Shown here piece by piece: positions 48,432-60,400 of a stretch of DNA of 64,000 nt; position 1 is the first letter of the stretch; each line of letters begins with the position of its first letter. A program made the position numbers and the translations under genes. The notes beneath the pieces are model-generated. The model worked only from the letters and a program-made list of their open reading frames with translations, was not told where the DNA came from and made no database searches. This DNA is from Alitta virens (Eukaryota; Annelida; Polychaeta; Phyllodocida; Nereididae). Location: NCBI GenBank assembly GCA_932294295.1, contig OW028584.1, positions 25,529,638-25,593,637 of the forward strand, given 5' to 3'.

Positions 48432-48625
48432 AATGGGGAGAAAAAGTACCACAAGAGGTCACTGATAACACTGACACCATAGCAGATAAGTATTGATTGA
48501 CGACGTCATATATATTGTGACGTCATCAATGTAACAATTAAGTAGCGACGTCATCGTATTGTCTTTTCATATGCTACGATCGTAGTGCCCCCTGTAGGCT
48601 CTGTTACTTTTTCTTCCTGTAATGA
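48432..48625. mobile_element. Inverted-repeat element family A, copy 2
   Basis: Related to 23228-23425: aaaaagtaccacaagaggtc...atagcagata and tatgctacgatcgtagtgcc. It has three gacgtcat sites in its interior. Confidence 0.7.
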
Positions 48626-49413
48626 TACGAAATGTTACGTTGCCTGACGGCTAGTTGCGGCTTGCAGCGAAGACTCGGGCTAAAATAATGCTGCTTAGGG
48701 ATGGAATTAAATATTGTGAATGAAAACAATGACACATGTGAGGCTCATCTATCACCTCTATATCATGTATATGTTACAATTGTTTGATTGTGGCCCTGGA
48801 CATCATTATTAAAGCCTGTTGTCCGCCACAATTATGCTGTCTGGCACTATACCAGAACTGCGCTTTCTCAGTCATTGCACCTCAACTTTGGAATAAATTA
48901 CTGGAAAACATCAAACAAATCTCTACAAAATACAAATGACGGCTTTAAGAGGAAATTAAACACTTCTATTCAGAATTTCCTATGAACAACAGGCTTTGTT
49001 AATCGAAGCGCCAGTGAACAAAAACATTCTGTAACAGGCGGTACATTTATACAAATTTATTTATTATATATTAACTAACTAAGACCGCCTCAATATTAGG
49101 TTTAGTGACTTCTAAGGGTTGTTTCGATTGTAAGGTTTCATGGTACATTTCATCCATCGCATGTCAAAAGTCACAAGGAATGCTATCGTATTTACGCTGA
49201 CCACTTACCACTGACATTTTGGATTATTTGATTACCTCGAATGCAAGTCAAAAAGATTGAGTGTAAGTTGTCAAAAAAGGTAGTGATCACTCATGGTAAC
49301 AGTTGAAATCTTGTGGATTGTAATATAGCTTTATTGATGTTAAAAAATGTGTGATTGTTTGGTATGTCGTTAAGAAAGTGGTCATTATGGAAAATGTGGA
49401 CTTACGACTGTTA

Positions 49414-49636
49414 CATTTTAAAGTGGGGGGTGGGGGCGGACAGGAGGATTTTTGAAAAAGCAGCGGAGGAGGGGGGGGGGGTTGTTTTCCAAAAGAAAAA
49501 GGGGTAGTTGACCAGTATTCTTAATATCTTAATTTATGAAAAAGTGGGTTGGAGGGTTTTGAAAAAAAAAAAAAAAAAAAAGTGGGGGTTAGGGGGTGCC
49601 TAAAAAATGTTCCGCCCTACCTCTCACTTTTAAATG
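49414..49636 (+). mobile_element. G-rich TIR element, copy 1
   Basis: Left end cattttaaagtggggggtgg is inverted relative to the right end cctacctctcacttttaaatg. The interior has runs of G (up to 11) and a run of about 20 A. A related copy is at about 59325-59475. Confidence 0.65.
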
Positions 49637-51343
49637 GAACACCCCTTAAAAATAGCAGGTGTATTTGGTTGTAAATGCAGCGTAATTTATCAATTTTGTA
49701 TTTAAATTATGTTCACCGGTTTGAGCAATTAGCACAATCACAAAGTTCTGTACTGATTTGAAAGGATGATATTGTGTGTAGCAATCCTAGTACATGCGTT
49801 GTGAGATTACTTCTCCAAAAGCCATTTGTAACTCTGTCATTCCAGGTCTCGAATGAATATTTTTATGGTTTTTTTAAACAATTTTTTTATGGTGCATTCC
49901 AGCAAGATATTGAAATTTAGTACTGTCATTTATAGTCCCACTATTATGTGTTTCATGTTTTTGAATTATTGGAGATATTAGTTTGCGCCCTTTTGACCTC
50001 TGTGCGTGACTCGTGTTCTGCTGTGTATATTGTCTAGGATAATCTAAGCACTCTGCTTGAATATTTCACCAAAACTCCAGTATCCATTTACACTTAATAT
50101 TAGCTATTTTTGAATTAAAGATATCTGCCAATTGCTTATGTAGGACATCTTCTATAAAGAATTCAAGGTAGAAACATATTCTTTAACTTCTGGCGCTGAA
50201 GATGAGGTGATGTTACATGCGTAATTAAATAGTTATGTAACAGGACTAGGTATACTAAACTCCGTGAGTTACCGAACATGTATAGTGTAGCATGTTGATC
50301 TATCTAGTCTGTATCTTGAAACTTACAAACGCTCTTTGACATAAATCTTTAGGTTATGCTTGTGTGCACTTTAAGATGTTATTGGAAAAAAAGGGAGAAT
50401 ATTGGAAAATCTAAAAAAAGAATTATGTATTGGAAAAAGCAATGTTGTGGAGAAATACGACAGATTCTGTAAAGAATAAAAGAGAAAAAGAAGACATTCA
50501 TGAATGCAGTATGACTGAAATCACTTATAATATGGCACTGTAGGAATGTAGGAATGAGCAATTACGGTCAAGTATTATATTTTATCCGGCTGTTTATGTC
50601 ACAAAGTTTGAAACATTCCTTAAGACTTCATATATATATGTATATATATATTGATTTCTGTATATGTTGCTTTTTTAATATGAAAGTTGATAGGAAATTG
50701 AATGTTGAAGACATACGTACTGTATTATCTGCTGACAACACAGAGGGGTAGATTAAATTTCACATATCGAATGATAATAATGATCCCAAAAAGAAAAAAA
50801 AAGATGTGTTAGGTCGACATTGGCCCAAAGTTGTCTCAGTTCGCGAACGTTTGGTAAAAGATGGGCCAACATGGCATATTTGAGGGAAAGATATAATGAA
50901 TTAAAGTTGTGATAATAGTCAAGACAACAAAAAGGCCATTTTAATCAAGATTATTAAATAAAATAAAATAAATATTTACTATCGAATTTGCAAATTTCAA
51001 GTAGATCAGGTCTCCCTTTAAAATTTGACGGGGGAAAAATATAGGAATAGGAAAGGACTTAAGTATCCCAGCAAAGTTATCCCGGCCATAAAGTGTATAA
51101 AAATAATAATAATGCTCAATCTTGGTGAAGTCCTTTAGTCACTGCTGAAAACCAGACAATGGTCGTAATACGATGTCTTCTTGATACGACTGTGGTTCGT
51201 AATAAAACAGTCTTCTGAGTTCGAAAATGAACAATCCTAATTTCAGTTTATTACTCCAAATAGACCTTAGTTGATATATTTTACTGTTAGTTGTACTTAT
51301 TGAAGTCTCACGATGAAACAGAAACGATCAATAAGCTTAAATT

Positions 51344-51478
51344 GTACATGGTCAATTGTGCCACGTGCGTTTTCTATGCGTTTGGATAAACGCATGGTTT
51401 TTGCCTCATTATAATTAGCTAAAAACCATGCGGTTATCCTTCTCATGGAAAACGCACGTGGCACATTTGGCCATGTAC
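51344..51478. mobile_element. Near-perfect palindromic element (135 bp)
   Basis: gtacatggtcaattgtgcca on the left mirrors gtacatggccaaatgtgcca on the right, and the symmetry continues through cgtgcgttttc and into gcatggtttttg. The loop is only a few bases. Arms are about 60 bp. A foldback MITE is the likely origin. Confidence 0.8.
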
Positions 51479-51837
51479 TTTCTAACATTAGTCCAAAGTT
51501 ATTATGCCTCCGATATATGTCATGTTAGTATGACAAGTGTTAGCAGCTCATGGGAGTTCTTGACATATGGTATTATGGAGCACGCTGTTTTAGAAAATCT
51601 ATCGTGAAGTTGTCAAACTGAAGTAAAATGGAATGATAATTATTTAAATGCTCCGTGTAATTTTGCTTACTATTATTGTTTAGTTTATATCAAGCTAAGC
51701 ATAAACTTGTTTTTGTAGCATGATTCTCGCTGATATCGTGAACTTCTGATCTCAGGTCGCAGTGTCACGCTATCATAAGTTCATCCATTTATCTAGGAAT
51801 TAATATTATTCTAGTCATGCTTAGAATCATAATGAAT

Positions 51838-51990
51838 GGAAGACTTTTCAGCCAACAGGGGGAGCTCCATGCCGGTCCTTCCTACCATTGTGACGTCATC
51901 AATGAACTCAATGACCTGATTGTATGATGACGTCATCAAACAATGGTTCTAGGACCAGCATATAGCTCCCCCAGGTGACCTGAAAGTGCC
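51838..51990 (+). mobile_element. Inverted-repeat element family B, copy 2
   Basis: cagggggagctccatgccgg on the left and atagctcccccaggtg on the right are inverted, as are ccattgtgacgtcatcaatg and gatgacgtcatcaaacaatgg. About 150 bp, no coding capacity. Confidence 0.75.
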
Positions 51991-53840
51991 CCATTGTATA
52001 GTGATGTAGTGATTGTTTGTCAGGGATAAATATTTAGCTATATTTTATCATCCTGTGGATATTGATAGCAAGTAAAAGCGGAGACGATAGTCAAACTGTG
52101 TGAATATTGTGTAACGAAGTTAATTTCCGGGATAAAATACAGGAAAGATTTAACTTGTTTCTAATTTTTGACAAATTTCTGGTACTTTCATATAATTTAA
52201 CTGTTGTCTCATATGGTTGTATATAGTATTAAATAATCATATGTATTTACTATATGGACCATAATACATGTAATATAACAATCAAGAACATGTATTAATG
52301 TATCATTAAATATTTGTAGTGATTTTAAAATAGTGTCACATCCTGTGTATACCATCTAAGCTTTTCGCATAGTATATTTAATAATGCACATAATTTAATT
52401 TATCTATGTGATTAGCAGAAATGCATACTGATACACTAACCCGGGTGAAATATATATATTAATCACCTAAATCAGCTAATGCGCACTTCTCTGGTCTATC
52501 GTAAATTGCTTCTATTGAACACAGCTATCCGTAGGTCTATATTTCTTTCAGTTGTAGCATAAATGCTATTGTATTCTCTGTCGCCAAAAATTAATCAAAG
52601 CATTCAAATGTCTCTCATCTGTACAGTATATCAACTGGGCTATACTTTAACACATTCAATAAGCTTTCCGTATTGTAAAGAATTAAAAACTTTTATTCAG
52701 CACTTAGTGCATATTTGTAACTAACTAATAATCGCCATGATATCATATTGTATTCAGTGCACATTCGGTACATTCATTTATAGGATATTCCATTTATCGT
52801 ATATATTGTGTAAGTGACAAGGTCAATTTTTTGTATATATTATGTAATGTACACATGTATTATAAAGAATATTGTGTCAATTGCTATCGATAGTGCCATG
52901 AAGGTATTATGAATATTCATGTCTGTATGTGCGGTTTATATTGTTGTGTAATGTGGTCATATGCGACAAAATTAGGGGATCACTAGCTCTGACATGAGTA
53001 GTTGATATTAATTATCAATCAAAACGAACATTATTTTATTAATTGCGAGCTATAGTAGGTCTTTTTCATGATAAAGGAAATATTTACACAATGATATCAT
53101 AAAGTCACAGTTGTGGTCCTTTAAATTTGTCGTAATATGCATTATGCATTAGGTTGTATTATGGGAGGGGGGGCATTTATTTGCATGGGAATTTTTTAAG
53201 GCGGTTTGTGCAAGTGTGTAGGGGTTGCAGTATGCGAAATCTAAGAAAGCTGGTGATAGTTTTTTCTTCTTTTTTTATTTATTTTTGCTAAGAAGGACAT
53301 CCTTATTAACAGTGTTCGTTATTGTTTTAAGTAATGTATCGTTTCTTGTACAAGAATAAAGAAAGTTCAAAGGATTATTGTGGTTTAATTTTGATTTTTT
53401 GCCTTTTCTTTTTTGATTTTCTGTAAAATTACGGCCAATTCGCAGCTTTTCGTATTTTAAGTATCAAGAAAGAATATAAGAATAAAATACACACATTTTT
53501 CAAATTTATGTAAAACAAATTGGCAAGCAATAAAATTCAGAAGAGGTAACTAAAAGGCCAGTGCTTGTATTTTCCTTGTAAAAATGCTGACCCTAAATAG
53601 AATTTACTTGGTAACTGATTTTGAATCACAATTTATTGAATCCTGTACAGTAATGATTATTCAATAATTGCCCCAGATTTCTCAGGTTGGACTATTTTTA
53701 ATTACTTTACATAGTCGTTTTCATGAAGGAAAATAGGGAAATTCATGTAATTTTGCCAAACCGACCAGTGGCAGCACTGCGCACTGCATAGAACGATAAC
53801 TGCGCCCTCTGAAGGTTTAACTGCTTGCGCAACGTCACGA

Positions 53841-53868
53841 TCACGTGATCAAAATTATGATCATGTGA
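53841..53868. promoter_or_regulatory. Paired MiT/TFE-type E-boxes (TCACGTGA and TCATGTGA)
   Basis: TCACGTGA at 53841-53848 and TCATGTGA at 53861-53868 lie exactly 20 bp apart, ~90-110 bp before a probable non-coding first exon border (cag|gtaggt at 53957). Both are known target types of TFEB/MITF proteins, and V-ATPase genes are known TFEB targets. Function here is inferred. Confidence 0.45.
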
Positions 53869-54418
53869 GAAGAAAATCATTCAGGAACTTGAGAACCGAA
53901 TCAAATTGGATTTTTATCAGTGTTGGAAAATAAATATTTGATACATACCATTGCAGGTAGGTTTATAAGCCATTAGGTAAGCTATTTGCATAGTTATTTG
54001 ATAACATTTCGACGTGAAACTTTCAAATTTTGCTGTTTGCTGCTGAGGTTTTTGCTAAATTTGGAGTTCTGTAATTTTGACAGTCAATGTCACAAGACAA
54101 ATTCAGTCCAGTCAAATGATTTTAACATAGATTTACCAACCAACTTCTACAGCACTACATAACTGATACACGTAATACTTTTTGTGTTCAAATGTTGTAA
54201 ATCTTTAGCTATTTTGCCGATTTCATAATTATATCATTCTGCATAATAATATATTGATTGTACAAATGTGTCCTAATGTTTGACAGAGTATTGTGATCGA
54301 CCTGGTTTGTTTTAACAGTGTATTGCAAAGTAATATAGGCCTACTGAAGGATGAATTTATGCAATCATGACTATATAACTGTTACAATGTAATGTTCAAT
54401 ATATTGTAATTTTTTCAG

Positions 54419-57400
54419 AAACTCAATAGTCAGGATGGGTTCGTTGTACCGGAGCGAAGAGATGACTTTATGTCAGCTCTTCCTTCAGTCAGAAGCTGCT
54501 TATGCCTGTGTGTCTGAACTAGGTGAACTTGGATTGGTACAGTTCAGAGATGTGAGTAATACTTGTCATTTTGGGTTTAGTGCAGTACAGCGGACCCAAA
54601 GTTATGCCCATATTTGGCGGCCATTAAAAATTAAATTTTATCAAATATTTCACAAGTTTTAAGTTCTAGCACAATTAAAATAACATTTGGTGTAGATAAG
54701 CGGGGATTTGAGGGCGGCAGCCCCCAAGAAAAAGCAAAAATAAACGCTATCTTTACCGTGAAGATGAAATCGCTGTGATAACTACATTAATTTTTGTGAC
54801 GTCATAATTACATTTCAAGCATTTTACGTCATAGGCCTGGCAATGAGGCTTGTTAAATATGGTCATAAATCTGGGTCCGCTATACTGCACTTTTTCCGTC
54901 ATTTTATTCAGCAATATATATGTGTATGGTGGTTGTTGTTTTATCCAACAAATTGTTTTATTAGCGGAGCAGTACTACAGATGTTTGCGGTCATTTTCTC
55001 CCTTCAAACTTGGTTAACTAGATACGTCATTACTTTTGCAGCTTAACCCAGATGTGAACGCCTTTCAACGGAAATTTGTGAACGAGGTGCGCCGTTGTGA
55101 TGAAATGGAAAGAAAATTACGTATGTTATTACAATGCTTGGTTTCTATTTAAAAACTATATTCAACTGCCAATATGGATTTCAACACCAAATGCATGTTG
55201 TTTTATTTGCGCAGTTTTAGGAAATATCTTCTTTTTCTTTTGTAGGTTTCCTTGAAAAGGAAATTCGTAAAGATGGCATTCCAACTTTGGACACTGGGGA
55301 CAATCCAGAAGCCCCTGCTCCAAGAGAAATGATAGATCTTGAGGTAAAGTTTGATTGTCTACTGCATTTTGTCAGAACGTTTCATTCAGCTGGCTCTTCT
55401 GGTAAATTTGGTCAAATATGCCAAATCTGTATTCTTTCATCTTATTCTATTTAGTCGCTGAACTAGCTCATGTCTGCCAAGTTATCTCCATATATATTTG
55501 TGTCTTTCGCAATATTATATGATAATAACTGATGTTTTGGCATAATATTTTATATTAATCCCATGACTTTGCATTACTTTATTTTTGCAGGCAACTTTTG
55601 AGAAACTTGAAAATGAGATGAAAGAAGTAAATGCTAACGCCGAGGCTCTGAAGAGAAACTATTTAGAACTGACAGAACTGAAACACATTCTGCGTAAAAC
55701 TCAGGGCTTTTTTGAGGAGGTAAGTTGAGGAGAATCGGAAATAATGTTGTCAGGGAATATGTTAGTACATTATTTAACAATATTGACTTTATGGTTCATA
55801 TAATTTTGAGGATACCAAATACTCAATGCCTCCTGATTTCAATGCAAATTTAATTAATATATGGCATATTTTTACGTCAAGAAATAAATAAGAAATTTCG
55901 TGGGGAAGGGCTACCCAGCATGAAATTTATTCCCGAGTGTTCATACTAACTGCAATGCCGCATTGTAGGATTGATATTCTGATATATATTTAATGCATCA
56001 TTGTAAGATATATATTTAATGCATTACTGTAAGATTCGATATTATGAGACATTTAATAATGATATTTTCATTATATATAATTGATCAAGGATGAGGTGAA
56101 GGAATGACTCTTGTTTCGTGAATTAAGTCATGAATTAAGACATATTTTGGAGTTTTACTTTAAGTTGCAACTTACACATTATAAAATTATTTTATGACCT
56201 TTTTGCCCTAAGAATATGTTCATTATTCTTTTATTGGGATCTGAAAAATTTCGTTAACGAGCTGTGACCTAAAAACCAGTTCTGCATTTTCGACTAGCTT
56301 GCATTAACTTTGCTGAAATTTGGAAATGATATAATTGATAATACCATTTATTAGTTTCATGAATTGAATTTGTGTTTTTTTTTTTAAGTTATACTTTTGA
56401 TTAATGAAGTTTAATACTGGTTAACAATACTAGGCTGATTAATTAAGTGTGCCAGTGTTTTTAAGCACTATATGGATAAATAGTGACTGTTATGCCGTTA
56501 CTAATAATAGATATTATCTTTGCACGATGATTTTGATTCGAAAAATCTTTATTTGTTCATATACTGCTTGAATCACTGGTTACCTCACATTATCATATTT
56601 TGTGTCATATTGCTACAGTTTAGATATATATTTAATAGACAATTTAATATAGAGTTTGAAGTTTCCAATGCCCTTGATGATACCTTGTATACAATGACTG
56701 GTCATGGTGTCTTAACACACATTAGATAAACTAGTACATCAGTGACTGTTGTGCGCTTTCACTGTGCTATATATGGTGATCTTGGTGTGCATTGCATGTT
56801 ACTATTGTCCGTGTTAGCTAAACAAATAAATCTTTGGATGTTTTGGGTGATTTTGGTTCTAGTTTTTTAGTGTGATTTTTGTGTTTACCGTTTACTAGTT
56901 TTGACCGTTTTAATATTTTTGTTTTGCTAATCCCGAAAAAGCTTTTGCTGTTGAATGTAGCATTAGAACGTTTATGTCTTGATGTCTAACTTTGTGACGA
57001 TTATCACATTCTAACTTGTAACTCATTTGTTACAACTTCTTTTGGAATGTTTGTTGTGTTCTTACCTCCTTGGGTGGGATGGCGTTGTAATGTTATGTGC
57101 GAAACTTTTTAACCAGGCAGAACTTCAATTTGACTACCAGGCGACACCACACAGTACAGGGGATGATACTGCCGCTCTCCTAGGGGATGAAGCTAGTCAT
57201 GTGGGGGCGGCCATGTTAAAATTAGGGTGAGGAAATGCTGGTGATGTTTTGAAACCATCCCTCCCTTCCTAAATATATTATCCTCATTGCCTAAGTCTTA
57301 TTACAAGATGGCCTTGACTCTTGCTGGACTGTGCATTGCATTTAAGCTTTTAATATAACGTCTAAGGTGTTGGAATGCATTAATTGCATATTATAAGTTT

Positions 57401-60400
57401 GCCGTCGATATCCTTAAACTTTTCTCTAACTCTGCTTGAGAGGTTTTTACTTTTATGGTCACTAATACCTGACGTCAACCTTGTACTCCAAGGTAAGTAC
57501 TGAAAAAGTTCATTAAAGTGGTCACTCGAAATCGTGTTCACAAGATAGGACTCCAATTGGAGAAGTCCAAATGTGTCTTACGGTAGGATGTACTCTGTAC
57601 AGTCATGAATTGCATCCCTTTCACCCCGCTTGCAGTCGGTTAATAAACTGGTCTGTGGTCATGCGACTAACTTAGGGTTAATTGCTTTCAATTAGATATT
57701 ATATATCATAATATTAAGCTAATATAAGCATAATAAATAGGTTATCTAAGTGGCGTATTATAATTTTGAAGCAAGGAAAATAGGAGTATGATAGAATCGC
57801 ATTAGTTGCTCTTAAACGTTACAGTCTAACTATAGAAAATTACATAGTTGACAACTGGCTCCTCATAAAATGTTGCACAATGATGGAGAAGTTAAATATC
57901 ATAATGGGTTTTTTGTGGTTCTTGCACTTAACACCTTGAACTTCTGATGCACTATCTACCTCAGTCCTGTGGTTATTTTATAAGACTTTTACGGAGATTT
58001 AATAATAAGTTATGGGATTTTAAAGGATATTTTGTTATAATTAAAGGAGCAGTATTGAAGCATTTCATATGAGAAAAATTAGTCAATGAATTATTTTGTT
58101 ATAATTAGTACACTTTTTCTCCCCCAACCAATCTGGATTTGATCTAACTCCGGGTAATCCAAAAATTTGGAAATGTGTAATTTACTTATTCTCAAGATCA
58201 ATGTGTTAAACATAATTCTTTAGGCTAACTTGACAAAGCATATTACACATAATTTAGTTCTATACTCGATTATAAAATAGATCTTTGGAAGATCTCAAGA
58301 GTTTGTCTGAAGTTATCTCTTTTTAGAAATGGAAGTTGTCTAATTAGATTGGGTTCATATGCATATCTAGACTTGTGCGCAACAACTCATTTTACAAAAG
58401 AGACGTAATATATCGAAAAATAACCTCCAAAGAATTTTCTACATATGGCTTGTATTGATGACTGACTTCTCTTAGACTTGCAGCCGTTATTGAGAGGTCA
58501 CCCAAGTTCGAGTTATTTAATTGGAATTTCCCTATTGAATTTATGGAAAAAACTTGATCTTTGTATGGGTAAATGTTATAGGTTGCATGATTTTTTGTGG
58601 TGTGATTGATGTTATGCTGGAATGAATATACGTTCTGATATGAAACAAATTTGTGCATGCATGCCGTAATCGGGTTTAGTGCAGTATAGCGGACCCAAAT
58701 TTATGCCCATATATGGCGTCCATTAAACATGAATCATTATCTTTTTACCAAATTTAATTTGGGCAAACAAAACATTATCGGGGGTTGGGGGGCAGCCCCC
58801 TATAAAAAAATAAAATAACGTTTTTGCCTTGAAAATGACCACCGCCGACGTTTCTTTGTGACGTCATCCATTGAATTCAGTATTTCTACGTCATAGTCCT
58901 GGCAATGAGGCTCGCTAAATATGGTCATAAATCTTGGTCCGCTATACTGCACTTTTTCCCTGTAATATACACTACACTGTACAGTTGCTTGAAAAATAGA
59001 AGGTCAAGACTCGTAATAACCTTTCATATTTTGATCGATTCTACATTTATTTTTCACTTTTATTTTCTGTTTCTTTGCATGTGGCTGCACTTTGAGTTGT
59101 GAGATATTTGTTGTCTCTTTCTCATGCTAACACTTATAAACACTCAGCAATGGAGAACCATTAAGATATCATCATGTTTTGTATTAAACACTCCTTTAAC
59201 AGTAGGGTTTTTTTTGTTTGTTTCTTCTCGAGCCTAACAATGAAACTATCTCAAAATTATGGTGATGTAAAAACTGATCAATACAGTTAAGATATCGAGA
59301 AGAAGGAAGTCTGGGGAAAACTGATATCAGGGTATCTTCTTAATATCTTAATGTAGAAAAAAGCGGGGGTTTGGGGGGGGGGGGGGCGGGTCTGTCAAAA
59401 ACCAGGTGGGGGGGGGGGGGTCTAAAAATATTCAGCTCCACCCCATCCCCCTCATTTTTAAAATGGAATGGCCCTAAGCAGATTATAAGGCTCAGAAGAA
59501 AACGGCCTGGTTATAGCTGGACATTATTAATAAAAAATACTCATCATGTGATTTGTCTTTAGGATAAGTTGGACAGTTGTGTTTATAAAAATCTACCAAT
59601 ACAAAATTTTTTTTTTTTTAAATATCCAGTGTCCAATTAGTATTTAAAATGTGGTACCTGTATTCTCATTGACATATATTACTGATAATGATTTCGGTAC
59701 ATATTTTATTTCACTCTTGATGGTTTTTCATTGTTTTGTTTTTTTTCTTCTCTGTCTCTCACACTAACTCACACACACTATCTCATGACCAGTCATGTGA
59801 CGTCATAGTAGGTCATTCAGAAAAATAGCGAAGAGGAAAACGAAGCCTAGATATGATATTTATTGCCATGACTTTGTTGAACTTGCATCCCAATGTAGTT
59901 GGAAGCAAAATGGCTAGGGAATGTGAACGTAGCCTCCGCTTAGTCTGAATTTCCAGGGTTCTTACCAAGAATTCTTTTTTGGTCAAAGCATTTTCCCATT
60001 GAACTGTAAAAAATTAAATTGTATTTATTGATTGACATATTTCCGTTTATCTCAATCACCAATCACATCTCTAGTCAGGCGGGGAAATTATGTATGATAT
60101 TGTAAACTGCAATACTATGCAAATGTCACTGCAAGTCCAAATTCTTTGATAAAGCCGCTTCTGAATACAGAAGATGACCGAATTAATGAGGTTGGAATTG
60201 TATTCTTTAGACCTTAATTAGTATGCAAAAGAACCCTGGAGGTTAATGATATATAACTAGGTGACCCAGTTTTAGTGCTTGACCTAACTTTTGACCTTTG
60301 ACCCGGTTCAGAGTGACCATAGCATCTTGGACGATGCTCAACAAGCTTTGGCTGATGATGACAATCTGTTGGGAGATCGACTCCCGGCCATGCAGTTGGG

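Larger units (their letters stand above)
48640..53360. other. Region between tetraspanin and V-ATPase genes
   Basis: No ORF with coding character. It holds the G-rich TIR element at 49414, a palindromic element at 51344 and family B at 51838. A canonical AATAAA at 53354 (tacaagaataaagaaagttc) could end a very long tetraspanin 3' UTR, but nearer signals exist. Confidence 0.4.
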
